From Halichondria panicea (Eukaryota > Porifera > Demospongiae > Suberitida > Halichondriidae): a stretch of DNA of 64,000 nucleotides. The notes under the pieces were generated by a model. That model worked only from the letters and a program-made list of their open reading frames with translations. It was not told where the DNA came from and made no database searches. A program made the position numbers and the translations under genes. The DNA is taken from positions 1,404,800 to 1,468,799 of the forward strand of contig NC_087388.1 in NCBI RefSeq assembly GCF_963675165.1, written 5' to 3'. Shown piece after piece: positions 47,801 through 60,463 of this stretch; the first letter of the stretch is position 1; each line of letters opens with the position of its first letter.

Positions 47801-49832
47801 TAATCAACAAAACGTCAGTTGAACAAGTGTTATGTGTTCTTGACAGCGTATCCCAAAAGTTCTGTAGCAGCTCTAAGATTGATGACTTTCAAATTGAACA
47901 AAGTGTTTCTCTTGATTCTCGTAAACGAGGGACTGTAGTAAATGACATAAAGGAACTCACTAAGAAATTCTCCAATTTGGTATCCCTTTCCCCAGAGACA
48001 AGCACACTCTTGGGATTGTTGAAGAAAGACTTTGAACATGTTCCAGCTTGCAAAGTAAGCCTCCTTATCTCTCACATAGAAGATACTGGAATTCCATTGC
48101 CACTAAATTCTTCATCACTATACACTCTCATAAGAGAGTTGCATGATTTGGGTCTGCTAATGGTGATAGAGAGAGAAGGGGACTCCATTGAGAACCATAT
48201 AATAATTCTCAAGATATCAACATTCACATCAAATGTACACAAAAAACTATTTTCAGAGTCTGACCTCACAGAGCACATTGATCAACTCAAGTTTAGCGTA
48301 GGTATTATTCCAGAATCACTACTGGAGAGAGTACTGCCAGAGTACATCACAAAAGAAAGTCTACTGCAGTTGCAGTACTGTCACGAAATTGAGAATTTGT
48401 ATGTGGAAGAGGACCACAGTCTTTCTCAACTCACTTCAGAACCTGTACCAACAGATAGTGCCAGTAAAGAGAAATCTAATTTATTTTTCCCTGCTCTGTG
48501 TGATCTCAAGCTTGAAGACATTCAATGGCCTAAATCCGAAGGTGATAAGATTACTTTGGGATGGTATGCTAAATGTGATGGTGACAGATTCGACTTCTTT
48601 CCAACACGATTTCTTCATGTGCTTATCGTTCACCTCTCTCACAACTTTGCACTAAAACAAATCCTGCCCACAAGACACAGACTCTCCACTACAGCTTCCA
48701 ATTCTTTGATTGCTGAGGTACATGCTGCCAATCCTAGCTGTCATGTCTGGTCGACTGGTCTGCATTGGCTTATGAAGAATGGAGTGGAAGTGTTTGTCGA
48801 TATGCCTAAAGAAGCTGATAGTAAAGAACTGGTTGTACTAGCAAGGAGTGACGTCCGAAATCAAGCCAAGTGTTCTGAAACTCTGCATCAAGTTATTCAA
48901 AAGGTAGTGGAAGCAAAAATGGAGTTCTGTGCTAGTATAGTGCCTACTGTTTACCTTCTTGATCCGAGCAATCTCAAAGATGAACCTTTTACGAATGCTT
49001 TGAGTTCATCTAAATACGCTCTTAGTGATATCGAAGAAGCACTAGCAGAAGGCACTGAGGAAGTTGCCGATAAAGACAGGCAATGCTTCTCCACTCCGAT
49101 CAAAGAATGGATCAGCCCAACAAGATGGGCCGTATCTTACTGGAGTAAGTTTCACACACACATATACACGCGTAATTAATTAATTTGTTTGTTATTGTAC
49201 TACAGATTTGTTTTTTCCAATGAATACCTTCTTGGTTCATTCTGCTTTGCAAGAAGTAAATAGTGCTCAATGGAAACTGCTAGGAATGAGTCTTCCGATC
49301 CCCTGGAACAAATTAGATGACATTGAGAATAATGACTCATCATACCCTGGTGACTTTGCTAAGAAAGAAGAAGTAATTCGACTATGGATGTCTCAAGAAC
49401 CCACCTGGATAGTGTTGGTAGATGCTCTCAGTCAATCTGCATATGAATGGTCACAGAATTCGAGTCAAATCTCACAAAAGCATAGTAAGTACCTCACAAT
49501 CATTAGCTATATTAATTGCTTATTCATGCATGCATTATATAATAATTATAGATGTGCCTCTACAAAAGAAAATTCTCGAAAAAGATTCATCTCTCCGTCC
49601 TAACGAGGACTTTCTCCAATCATTTGCTGCCATCATTGGCTCTCGTTGGCAGTGTCTTGCTTTTCCCCTATCCCTCACTTCTGAAGACATTGTGAGCATC
49701 AAGAGAGAGACAAGAGGAGCAGAGCCGACCAGACGAGCACTCGTCATGCTACAGAAGTGGGCAGCCAAGGAGACGGCAACTTATGGTCAGTTGAGAGAGA
49801 GACTCCGTACACTCTCAGTGTTTCATATCTGA
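38818..49832 (+). CDS. Gene 3: giant ankyrin-Roc-COR-death-death protein with one in-frame TGA
   Basis: The exons are 38818-49144, 49206-49484 and 49552-49832, all with GT-AG borders in phase 1, giving 3628 residues if the TGA at 44779-44781 is read through or mended. The first ~2840 residues are ankyrin repeats. Roc follows at about 2865-3055, with P-loop GHPGAGKST (starting at 47431), switch DLAGDSEYYSSH, DLSKGEEAA and G4-like GSHADV. The COR-like region (about 3056-3440) contains the FFPTRF motif, and each of the last two exons is one death domain. A non-ankyrin spacer lies at about residues 85-165. No signal peptide or kinase is present, so a cytoplasmic scaffold or GTPase is expected. 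The TGA replaces a CGA found in all sister repeats and would cut the protein after about 1987 residues. Confidence 0.88.
39585..46790 (+). repeat. Homogenised 309-bp ankyrin tandem array of gene 3
   Basis: About 23 units of 103 codons follow head to tail. Each has HYACNGGHIE(M/L)IDKLVLEY, then GNTPLHIAAS(F/I)KGRVETV, then NNTPLM.AALNG.VHVLDMLIKE. Adjacent units differ at only a few bases. Markers that tell units apart recur every 1236 bp: AATCAGGACAAT at 41593, 42829 and 44065; CATAATGCAGCC at about 41819, 43055 and 44291; and GCAGAGAAAG at 42712 and 43948. This is a four-unit higher-order repeat. Confidence 0.92.
44779..44781 (+). other. Premature TGA in gene 3
   Basis: The phrase CATGTCCGAGGTTACAATGG occurs in most sister units. 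Here it reads CATGTCTGAGGTTACAATGG, a single C-to-T transition at a CpG. The same frame then runs open for a further 4.3 kb. Confidence 0.95.
49206..49484 (+). CDS. Death domain 1 exon of gene 3
   Basis: The acceptor GTACTACAG ends at 49205 and the donor CATA|GTAAGT begins at 49485, both in phase 1. The death-fold pattern is WKLLGMSLPIPW, IENN, EEVIRLWMSQEP, TWIVLVDALSQS. It is one residue longer than its gene 2 counterpart. Confidence 0.85.
49552..49832 (+). CDS. Death domain 2 exon of gene 3
   Basis: The exon follows a 67-bp intron with acceptor AATTATAG (49551). It encodes FLQSFAAIIGSRWQCLA, TSEDIVSIKRETRG, ALVMLQKWAAKE and LRERLRTL, and stops at TGA 49830-49832. Confidence 0.85.
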
Positions 49833-50084
49833 GAAAAGTATGTAGATAATTATGTCTGTTGACGAAAATGTATCACCTTGTTTGCGTCAATGATTTTTCA
49901 GAACTCAACAATTCACAAATTATTACTTCTGCACTTTCAATTTACATTATTTTTACACTGCGCGCCTTGCAATACACTGCACATATAACTTTCAAAAAAG
50001 CACATATAATTATAGCCTTTACTATAGTTTCTTAATGTTGTCAATTCTTAATTATTAGTCAATTAATGCTTCCCGAAATAATTT

Positions 50085-52035
50085 TTATACTGCAGCTAGA
50101 GCTTCAACTAGTGTTGTAAAAACTTCTGTAACAGCTCCAAGATTGATGATTTATAAAGCGTTGCTTTTGATGTTATAAATGAGAAGCTGTGAGTGACTTA
50201 TCGTCCTCTGTCGGATTTTCCCCGGAGACAAGCTCTCTTCTGGGATTGTAAAATAACATTCCAGCTTGCAAATAAAGCCTCCTTATCTCTCACATAGAAG
50301 ATACTGAAATTCCGCTCACACCCTAAGAGAATTACTCGTATCAGATGTCCCATAATGATAATGTTCATTGTCAAGTCTGCTAAAGCAGACATCACCAATT
50401 ACATCGATCAACTCAAGCTCAGCGTTGTCATAATTAAAGAGTCGCTACTGCATGGAAAAAATACTACCAGAATATACCACAAGCTGCAGTACTGCCAGGG
50501 AATTTGTACATGGAAGAGTACAACAGTCTTTCTCAACTCACTTCAGAACCAGTACCAACTGAGAGTGCCACTAAAGAGAAATCTCATCTGCTTTTTTAAT
50601 CTCTGGGTCAAGGGTGACAAGATTACCCAGGATTTTATGCTGAATGTGATGTTGGCAGATTTGACTATTTCCTAACGATTTCTTCATCTCATTTCTCTTA
50701 CAGCTTTTCATGAAAACTAAACTTGCCAACAAGCCGCAGGCTCTCTATAATATCTTCTGAATTTTGATTTTCTGATTCTTCTACTGCTAATTGTTCTTTA
50801 ATTGCAGAGGTTCAATTATGCTGCTAATCCTCGCTGTCATGTCTGGTCTACATGTACTATACTTGGTATGCAGGCTTATGAAGAATAGAGTTGGGTGTAT
50901 TTGTTGATATGTCTAAAGACGCTGATAGGAAAGAACCTAATAGCGAGAAGTTTACTAACAAAATATATACACTCTGTATAATTATATTGTCTTCTGTTTA
51001 TCTTCTTTATCCGAGCAATCTCAAGGATGAAACTTTTACAAATGCTACAAATGCACCTAATTATGCTCTAAGAGATATTGATGAAGCATTAGCAGAAGGA
51101 ACTAAGCAAGTCATGGAAAGAAGGATTATGCTTCTCTATTCCGATGAAAGATTGGGTCATCCCAAAAGATGGACTGGATCTACATAATTATTACTGGAGT
51201 AAGTTTCAAGCACGCACACGCACACGCACACACCACATGTAAATGTTGTTGTTTCCAATGCATATATACCCTTAAAGTTACAACTCAACATTGGATCAGC
51301 TCACACACAGGTGATATTCTACTAGAGTAAGCAGCAACAAACCCCACGTTTAATTTGTTCATGAGCTTAATTACACTTTGTACAGATTAATTTGTTGTTT
51401 CCGATGTGTGAGTCCATGATTGACTCTGCTTTGAACTGCTTAGGAATGAAACGAAGCATCCTTCCCTGGTGATAATTATTGCCAAGAAATAATTCGTCCG
51501 TGGATGTCTCAAGAACCCACCTGAAAAACATTGGTAGACGCTCTCGTAGTCAACCTACAATTGGATTGTCCAACAAAACAATTAAGTCAAATCTCACAAG
51601 AGCACAGTAAGTATACTACCGTTTAGCGGGTATATTTTGAGGGTAGCGGAATGACTGTTAGAAATTAAGGTTTTCGTGGAATAGCAGTGGGTGTAACGGT
51701 ACATGCTTAATTAGTGAAAACCACGAACATTATACCCTCAAATATACCCGCTGTATAATAATACGGTATATAAATTATATATTCATTCATTCTATTGTAG
51801 ACGTACTTCTACACAAGAAAAGCATTATCGAAAGTAATCATCTGTCCGTCCTGACGATAAACTTTCTTCAATCATTTGCTGCCATCATTGGCTCTCGATG
51901 GCAGTGTTTTGCTTCTCCCCTCTCCCTCACTTCTGAAGACATTGTGAGCATCAAGAGAGAGACAAGAGGAGCAGAGCCGACCAGACAAGCACTCGTCATG
52001 CTGCATGGTCATACACTTTTCGTGTTTCATATCTG
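50085..52035 (+). pseudogene. Decayed COR and death-domain tail (block C)
   Basis: It starts at a Roc/COR junction relic (TAGAGCTTCAACTAGTGTTG). COR relics follow at 50205-50310, 50375-50580, 50810-50930 and 50995-51190, then a first-death-domain relic at about 51385-51610 and a second at about 51800-52005. It parallels block B in content and order. The frame 50891-51187 keeps NLKDETFTNATNAPNYALRD intact. Stops and frameshifts rule out a product. It begins about 250 bp after the gene 3 stop. Confidence 0.85.
51617..51768. repeat. Short inverted-repeat element in intron relic (block C copy)
   Basis: It has the same structure and position as 27452-27605 and 1646-1817, with ends TACCGTTTAGCGGGTATATT and AATATACCCGCTGTATAATA before TACGGTA. 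Confidence 0.75.
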
Positions 52036-53590
52036 TACCACATTATGTGTAGATTTAGCTGCATGCATTCAATTGCACTTACATACTGTAGATATAGCTG
52101 TTCAATCCAACACATGTTAGTGTCACTGAACTTTCAGAATTCATGCCTTGCCACTTACTACTATACTTCAAATTGTTATTTTTTTCTACTGATACAACAT
52201 CTTACGTCCTTCAAAACTAGCACTCAGTTCTATAGCTAATGGCCGGTTGTGCATGCAATGTCATGACTTCATTATGTACTGTGTTATTCATCAGTCACTG
52301 CCTCTGTTTTAACATTCTCGGATCCAGATTGGCTTTAGCTTATATGCCATATCTAGATTTAATTAACCCCATACATGACATATAATTATACGCCAGCTAG
52401 AAAGTGTGTAGGTCATGATATAATTGCGCCAACAGAACCAGAATACCATTTTATGAGTTATTCATCACTTCCTTTCCAGTTCCAGTAATATAGCAAGTAT
52501 TTTTACACATCAATAATTCAGGACTATCATTACAATAAATGCGCATCATAAAACTCGATATTAGTTTAAGCAAGAGTTCATTATATTAAATAATTACCAA
52601 AAAGTTAATACACATGCATGCAGGGAAATTAAATCTAAACTGTACAGTCTGTAAAATTCATCAAAGTTTGCTGTTTTGGAACCTTCCTTTCAAATTCCTG
52701 GATCCGCCACTGCTTTGTATCACTTCTTCGCTCTTGCATTGAGGCAGATGGTCAGAAAGTTGTCAGGTTCAGTTTAGCAGTCATATTTAATGCAAAAAGG
52801 CATCAGTGTTGGGGGTCACGGGGGTGCATGAGTACATATTGCACATGTAGAAGTGTATACTGCACCACCATTAAGCCTGTTCAGGCTCTTGTAAGTGTTT
52901 TGGCTTCAAAACGGTTGTCACACAACACTTTTCTTCTGCTATAGCAGTGCATTGATTGTTTCCTCTTCTGATATACGCTATACAACACTGCATGGAGCAT
53001 GAAGAAAGCAAGCACACGCTGTATATTTATTTTCAAACAGGTTGCTGGTTGTCAATGTTTTTCTTGTTTTTTTTTCTTGTCTGTCCAGTCAGCCAGTTCT
53101 TGATGTGGCCTTTCCCTGCAGAAATAGAGCAGTCTGAACATGAGTCAAAATTTGTGCAATTGACAATAGAGCACTGTCAATCCTATGACTGGTTGTACTA
53201 ATATCTTTAAGATCAATCTACACTATTTGAATGTACATTTTCGAGCACCTACGAAATATACCTAATTCTATGCAACCACAACTGTTATACTTTAGCTGGA
53301 TTTCCTCCACAACTGCCATAATAATCTCCTTACGTTATCCAACAATACATGACTTACATCAGCCGTTTTAGATGAATACAGTGAATCAAATGACCAGATG
53401 TGCGATTGACAAAGCCAATGATGTGTGTGATTTAACAGAACCTAAACATTCGAGTAATGTGTGGGCATGCAAGAGTACACTCTTGGTATGGGTTAGTCAC
53501 CATTCGATTTCCTGTTTTTATAATCTGAAACTTCCTGTTTGACTAGATCTACTTGTGGTAGTTTATAGTGTCTAACTTGGAGAAGCCTTG
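52036..53590. repeat. Duplicated 3' flank of gene 3, shared with 27900-29680
   Basis: It is collinear with 27900-29680, with small deletions. It includes the third copy of the repeat seen at 9255-9630 (here about 52715-53100). No gene is recognised. Confidence 0.8.
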
Positions 53591-56500
53591 AAATTGAACT
53601 GTATCAGTTTTCCCATCACAGGACAAGACAAAGTGGTTTCTAAGGTAAAAACTAGCTATAATTTATACTAGTTTGTATACCAGTCTTAGGTAGATCCACT
53701 CTAAGACTTATCACAGCATAATTATGTGTGTCATTTATGCAGATACTTGTGAATACAGGGAAGCCTTTTAATAGCTCAACTTAGCAGTGAAACATGTATC
53801 TGCATACCTTATATTGCATGGTGTCGGAAGAGTCACTCCCATCATAGATAGAGTAGAGAGGGATTGGAAACAGAAGTATACCCTCGAAGTACCATCCGTG
53901 TATTTTCTCGGTCTTATTTTTAACACGAGGGCTAAACGTACACTTCATTGCAAAACATCACGTGAATCACTTGCATTTCCAATCCCTCTCTACTCTATTT
54001 ATTGGCCAAACGCATTCTTTTATACTTGCATATAATTTTAGCACTATATGGTAAATGTTTTACATGTATGGTGTCAAGCGGTATATTGGATTTACACGCG
54101 AGAGTAATTTGATAAACCACGCGAAGCCGAGTTGGTTTATTTGATTACTGAAATCTAATATACCATGACAGGCCATTTTAACCGGCTTGTACTAGTACTA
54201 TTTTAATATATGTTTAAAGCTATTTCCTGTCATGCCTTATTAATGAATAAAACGTCACTGTTGGCTAAGCCAAATTTTGGAGTCTATAATTATTTAATAA
54301 AGACTGCAACAAAAATTACCAACAAGTGAGAAAAACAAGATTTGAAGAAGCTTTGAATTATCAAGCAGACTGTACCAGTTGACCTTATACATGCAAGACT
54401 AGACAAAAAACGGTTTTCTAAAGTAAAAACTTACAGAAATTAAAATACTATCTTGCTATCCTCTTTGTTCTATATGCACTCTTACGCACAGTAGATCAAC
54501 CTAACATAACCTTTAGCTCAACTTAGCTTTCTGATCAGTGAAAAATGTTTAGATTTACATGATTGTATATAGGTCATTCACATATCATGCACCGGTGTCG
54601 GAGGATTCAGTCACCCCAGCCGGGACTGGGTTCTAGTTCATTTACCCTTAAGATTTAGGGCCCCCCCCATATATACACACTGCAAAAATTATGAGCGTGT
54701 TTCATTTGGCTCTTATTCCAAGGTCTATAATTATAATGAAATTGCGTCGTTAATTTAATCGAGAAAATTAGTTAATGACATAAGCATAATATTTTTGGAG
54801 CATTGATTGTGCAAACGCATTATTTTATGCTCGTGTGTATTGGGTAGACCTATCATTTACCTGCATGTTTATCTAGCTATCATACCTATACCGAGTGTCC
54901 TATACTCCCACGCACATATACCATTCTAACCTAAATAATCTGTTGAAATAGTTATACAAACTGTCAAGTAGGAAACGTATGGAGTCCCATATCAAAGTCC
55001 TTTTTTAATGAACATAAGCCCCCTTTACACGACACCTAATTCGGGTTGAATCCGGATTAAATCTGGGTTTGATTTTTCTGAGCCTCGTGGGCATAGCTGT
55101 GTGTGTTTGTATGTAGCTTTTGAACAAGCAGCAAACAAGCAAGCAAACAAACTGCAAGATTACAAATTACACTAGACTGAAGTTTGACCAATCGTAAGGA
55201 CTAGAGAAAAAGTGGTGCAAGGTAAACCCTTATTGCAGCTTAATTAATTGTTTTATGATCATTATAATAGCTCTCATTTTAAGTATTAAAAGGCTCACCT
55301 TTGGCCAGACACAAGCTTCTCTGTTTGAGTGTAAAACATGTATATCCCTGGCAAAATTTCTTACTAATGCTTCTATAATTAATTAATTTTAGTCTAAGAG
55401 AATATTAAAGTGTGGCAATTATAGTACAACCAGTAGGTTGTACATAGGATTGACAGTACAGTTGTGTGTGTTTCAATTATTGTACACATTTTGATAGTGC
55501 TATAGGCAAATGAGTACATGTAAAACTAAAATATAAGAACATAGATAACGATGAGAGGGATAGCAAAAAGCTTCCGTTGGATAAAGGCTATATAGTTGCG
55601 TTTAATGCAAAAAGGGGCGTGTGCACTAAAATATGGATTATGGTCTATTTTAGAGCTACTTATATATAATATGCAGAGCAAGTGATCTCTAAAGGGGGTG
55701 TCAGTGTATTACTCACTGGTCTGTTTTTAGGTCCTTCTTTTCAATAACATGATTAAGACAGAGAAAAATACTTGCGTTCCACTTTCTACCTTATAATTAT
55801 AACCTGTGTCTTGGAGCACTTTATACCATATACAGTAAGAGCAGGTATATGGAAACTTTTGTAGACTCTTGACAAACGTTTTTCCTAGTAGTGTTGCGTG
55901 GGCATGATGCAGGATTGCTCTTGTACGCTCCAGTCATCTACAAGAAAACTATAAAAGCAGATATCGGAAGGGAAGCATGCAGTATGTACGTTCTTGAGCG
56001 TAACTAGCCTCAAACCAGAGGGTGTGACATCACACACTGCATTTACCTAGCATCACGTGAGGCGTTGTCTATCCCTCTTTCATAAGAATAAGTGTGATTA
56101 TTAATAATATATTTTTGTGCTTAGTTATATACCGAGGCACGTGGGCGGGTTTAGTAGTCGGTTGGTTTGTCTGTCTGTCTGTTTGTGATTTCTGAGCCTG
56201 CTCACCTGGATGCCATAGCACAGCGTTTACAGCATGGATAGCCTTCACACAACAAGTTATTAGTTTTATTAATGACAGATTTTGATGTTAGTTAAAGCTT
56301 CGTTGTCGAATAAAAGCGAGCAAAAGCTAAGAAGATTGAACTTGCACATTGGCCATAATTATTTTATAGAACTCTCTATATATGCCCGGCTTTAATTCGA
56401 GGCACTGATTACAGCCACGTGGATACAAATTATTTGTTTTCATGGGAAGAGACTCCATGCAGTCTTCTTTGCTGGCTATACTGCATGTGAGCCTATACTC

Positions 56501-57360
56501 CGGTCCCCGCTGTATGTCAGCCTAGTGTCTTACTTTTAACACTCCAGGCCTGCTCTGCTGTGATCCAAATAACGTACGGTCCAGGACTCCCAGAGTGCAT
56601 GTCAGGTGCTTTATTTGTATAACATTTTAGCTGCTGACTCTGATGGTATCCTATAGTCCTATAGCTATAGTATATGTCTGACCATGCACCACTATACGTC
56701 TGTTTTCAAGGCCTTGTCATACAGTTCAAATATAGAGTAGGTAGTTTGCCGCTCATGTTCATGTACGTATACCGTAACATTACATGCTTGGTTATGAGAC
56801 GTAAAACAGTCGAAGGTTATCACTTCAGTGCTCTAGTATATTAGCTTTGGGTTACAGACATCTCGTTGCACAAAATAGTATGTGTTTAGCTAGTATACAC
56901 GTAGGCTGCATACATTGTCATGTGTTTGTTTATCAAGTTGATACCTGTGTATGACATCATATACATGTACACAACCTGTATAATGATATTCATTTCAATG
57001 AAATTCATTTGCAGCCCATAATTATAGAGTAAGTCGTCAGGAATCAAGAATTATTGAGGGATAAGAATTAGAAATACAATGCACAAACAAAATGATATCG
57101 ATAGGCATAGTTATAGGTATGTTAACTAGCGAAAACTTGGATGAGCCATAATTGGCTGAGTACAAGCTAATCTCAGAGCTCTGTAATCACAATAATTATA
57201 AGCAGCTAGAATAACACATTATTAAGCTGCTGCTATTCTTTATGGTATTGCTGCCATAAAACTATAGGTTATAAGGAGCTCCGACCACAATCAAGAGCTA
57301 GCTGTAAAGTTAATTATGCCTCGATACGAAACCGCACGAGGGATACGGTAAAGCTGACTG

Positions 57361-57401
<41 letters not shown>

Positions 57402-57956
57402 TCCAGCTGTAACTGCTCAATGGCTGCAATGCGACGAACACTAACAGCTTCTATAGAGTTCCAGCCACGTTCTCTTGGATTCTGATTTGTGGATTTGCAA
57501 ACTAAAGCTTTGTTCTCCAGTTATGGCTAATTTTGAATGCATGCTGTTGCGATCTCTTCAAAATCTTACGTAGCATCATCTGTTCGCACAAAGTTTCTAT
57601 TCGAGTTAGCCTTGCACTAAAGCGCTATATCTCTTTGTTAGCTACAAGAGTCTGAAAAGAGCTGTAATGCTGTACTGCTATAGCCATTGCGAACTTTAAC
57701 CTATTACAGATACAGGGGCGGACTCAGGAATCGTGATAGGGAAAGCTAATTATTATACTAAAAAAAAATCATCTGCTTTTCAAGCCTATAGCTAGCTACT
57801 TTGCAACAAATCACGATGTTTTTCCTGCATGACTCATCAATAATAATTGTTCATGCTCAGTTAAACCATAAATTGAAGAGCTAGAGGGATTGGAAACGGC
57901 TGGTACCCTCGAGTAACATCCGCGCTACGCTGCGATTTAATTGAGGCTCACAACAA
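53591..57956. other. Long intergenic region without recognised genes
   Basis: I see only non-coding sequence with scattered elements. A TIR element lies at 53848-53998 (GTAGAGAGGGATTGGAAA facing TTTCCAATCCCTCTCTAC). Another lies at about 54070-54168 (GTATATTGGATTT facing AAATCTAATATAC). Dispersed repeat pieces lie at 56125-56300 and 57310-57715, the latter with a (TG)n run at about 57364-57398. The repeat at 57880-57950 (AGAGGGATTGGAAACGGCTG) has a diverged inverted partner near 60120-60220. No open frame has convincing domain content. Confidence 0.5.
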
Positions 57957-59392
57957 TACAGGGTTTTGCAGAATCTTTGAAATAGAGGGTGTAGAGCGTT
58001 CCTTATATGGATATCTAATGTTTACACATTGTGGTGTCATGTACACATTGTGGTGAAATGCCAAGTCTGATTGGGAAGCGACAGTCAAAAACAAAATGGC
58101 TTTTTTCTTGTGAAAAAATATCAAGGCATTATTTGGGATATAAGATGGAGAGAATAGTGCATCAACCCGACAGGGGTGCATGGAAAAGCAGGACACGGAC
58201 ACGGACACCGGACATGGACACGGACATGGTCGCAGAGATCTATAGTCCAAAAACAATTTACATAATTATTATTATTTCATTGACGCCCAATGCCAACAAT
58301 AATTGTTTTATTGATGAGACCAATAACTTAAACTTATGTCAGTATAAAAATAGTTACACACAAAAAACTCAAGTTCAGTACAAAAACAGTTACACAAACG
58401 ACATACAAACTCGAAGTTACAAATTCAGACCAAACTCAGTACAAAGCAAATCCAAATGACAAGGCTGAAGCAATTCTTTGTCCATTATTAATTCAGCTGG
58501 GGAGAAATATGGGTGCTTCAAAGTAACGCAAGAACATTTAGCATGGTAGTAGGTGTTTCTTAAGTCATGTGACATCTCCCATCGCCCAGTATGAGGGTTC
58601 TGAAAGAGAACATGTTCTTTGTGCTGAATAACAAGATCATCAAGAGTGTGATCAATTTTTCCACGGCAGCCTTGACACCTGGAGATCCTAGAGTTCGAAA
58701 AAAGAATCCAAAATGGTTGACCCACTGAGTGCTGAGGATGGATGGTATAGTGGGGGTGGCCCAGAAAGAGGACCTTGCCGGCACACTGTTAACAGAAATT
58801 GGAGAATAAAGTCCAACTGAATTGTGACCAAAAGTGGCATACAGAGCACTTATTCCAACAGAGTACACATTCCGTTGTGGTGAAGCAGATGGAGCAGACA
58901 ATTTATGCTCAGAGCTACCAAAGGGAGAGTTGTAGAGAGAGGGTGGGCAGGGTGTCCTTGATACTGATCGTTTTTTCACTTCACCAATGTTGTTGTCAGA
59001 GTCAGAAACGATGACTATGGGACTATTTACTCATTTTGAGCCCGGATTCAAGAAGATAATTATAACTATAAATTATGTCTTGTCTACTATAATTATTATC
59101 ACCATGTGGCTTGAACGCGCATGCGCACAAAAGTAGTCTACGTGTAAAAAAGTCCGTGTCCGTGTCCGTGTCCAGCTTTTCCATGCACCCATCAGACAGA
59201 GCTGCTTGGACTATCTTATCAAAGTGTTGCTGAGAATCTTCAAGTTGATCCATCAACTGTTGTAGAATACAGTAGTAGTAGTGCCATGCACTTAGATCTA
59301 CAACTTATGGTTGACCACAGATAACCATATAAGGAACGCTCAACGCAGAACGCTTTTTTGTGGATATTGCAAAGATTCTGCAAAACCCTGTA
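57957..59392. mobile_element. 1.4-kb TIR transposon carrying a minus-strand gene
   Basis: The left end TACAGGGTTTTGCAGAATCT and the right end AGATTCTGCAAAACCCTGTA are exact inverted copies. A second matching segment lies inside (GCGTTCCTTATATGG facing CCATATAAGGAACGC). A third inverted pair carries GGACAC hexamers (58173-58230 facing 59152-59190). The ends suggest a TA target site. No known transposase domain is seen; the cargo is the minus-strand cysteine-motif frame at 58417-58785. Confidence 0.75.
58417..58785 (-). CDS. Cysteine/histidine-motif protein exon inside a TIR transposon
   Basis: The minus-strand frame ending at 58417 contains PFWILFSNSRISRCQGCRGK, then DLVIQHKEHVLF, then TYYHAKCSCV and HPYFSPAEL. 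The pattern C-x2-C ... YYH-x3-C looks like a zinc-binding fold. I recall similar uncharacterised proteins in cnidarian and sponge genomes. A splice acceptor, CTGTTAACAG (transcript sense), lies just before 58785, so it is probably the last exon. A Ser/Pro-rich open frame upstream (about 58980 down to 58800) and one at 59256-59160 could be earlier exons, but I could not place their donors. Function is unknown, possibly a DNA-binding or transposition-related role. Confidence 0.5.
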   Translation of the reverse strand, partial: CAGKVLFLGHPHYTIHPQHSVGQPFWILFSNSRISRCQGCRGKIDHTLDDLVIQHKEHVLFQNPHTGRWEMSHDLRNTYYHAKCSCVTLKHPYFSPAELIMDKELLQPCHLDLLCTEFGLNL

Positions 59393-60264
59393 CCAATATA
59401 CTGCAAGTAACTGTGCTCAGTCCGTGCAACTCACTTATATTTCAAGGTATATACCTATTGTAGTCGTCATAACCAGCACGTCACGCTTACACGTTACAGT
59501 TCCACTAGCTCCAAAACAGCCTTGGAAATAGATTAATGTCAAACTAAAGGGCTGAGGAGAACCACCCAATAATTATAAAACCATGTAAACCAACAATTTG
59601 GGCCCGGAACAATAAGGCTGTTAAAGCCACCACCCGAACAGAAGGAGTGCCCTGGCTGAGGACAGCGCCCACCCCCCCGAGCGGGTCCCTATAAGTTAAT
59701 GAAACCCCTTAACCGAGCTGGCTGTCCCCCAGCCCGAGCTCGTGGTGTGAAACTAGGGAGGCCAACCCCAAGCAGGCGAAAGGGGGAGGGCGGAGGGAAA
59801 GAAACGGCTACTGGAGATCACTTCTTTATCAAGGTAACTGATACTGCACGTGGATGGCAACCCTACTGTGCATGCGCAGTCAATTACCTGATGCAACCAC
59901 ACCCAAGAACCTCAGCCTTCTGCTGCCATTAACCATTGTTTAGTGCACTCCCAAAACACACTATATATGTCTCTTTTTACTGGGTGTGGTCAGTCATTAG
60001 CAAGTACTACACGTAGCTCGTGGACTAAGTGTGTTATAAAATGCTGAAAGAGATGATGTCTTGAAGAAACACAATTTTCTTGTTTTGAGGGAATTACCCG
60101 AAAACAATTTTGCTTAATAGCCTCGTTCATAGGGCGTAGCGCGGAAAGTTTTCGAGGCTCCACTGCAGATTCAATGTAAAAGCATGGCGTGCACCACTCC
60201 ATTTCCAATCTCTCTAACTCTTCAATCTATGGTTATAAACTGGGTGTGGCCATGATAATGTAAT
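59393..60264. other. No gene seen; GC-rich island at 59640-59800
   Basis: The segment 59640-59800 is strikingly richer in C and G than its neighbours, with CCCACCCCCCCGAGCGGG and GCGAAAGGGGGAGGGCGG. It has no recognised RNA or protein motif. The rest is AT-rich and includes the decayed repeat near 60120-60220. Confidence 0.4.
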
Positions 60265-60463
60265 ATGGTAATTTTCGTGGGGCAAAATATTCGTGGTTTT
60301 CGTGGTTGGAGGTCTGACCACGAATATTTTACCCACGAATGAAGCGACCTTGCCTACCTTACCTACAATCCAAGCAGCAACCACGAAAGTATTATCCACG
60401 AAATGTCTCAATATTGCTGAACCACGAATATTTTGTCCCCCGAAAATTACCCGCTATACGGTA
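60265..60463. repeat. MITE-like element with internal TTCGTGG motifs, copy 2
   Basis: It matches 4342-4550 nearly base for base, from GGTAATTTTCGTGG to AAATTACCCGCTATACGGTA. Confidence 0.8.

Noticed and set aside
58031..58459. Plus-strand frame with an Arg-Thr repeat
   Set aside because: The repeat is the translation of the GGACAC hexamer array, and the minus-strand frame has better motif content.
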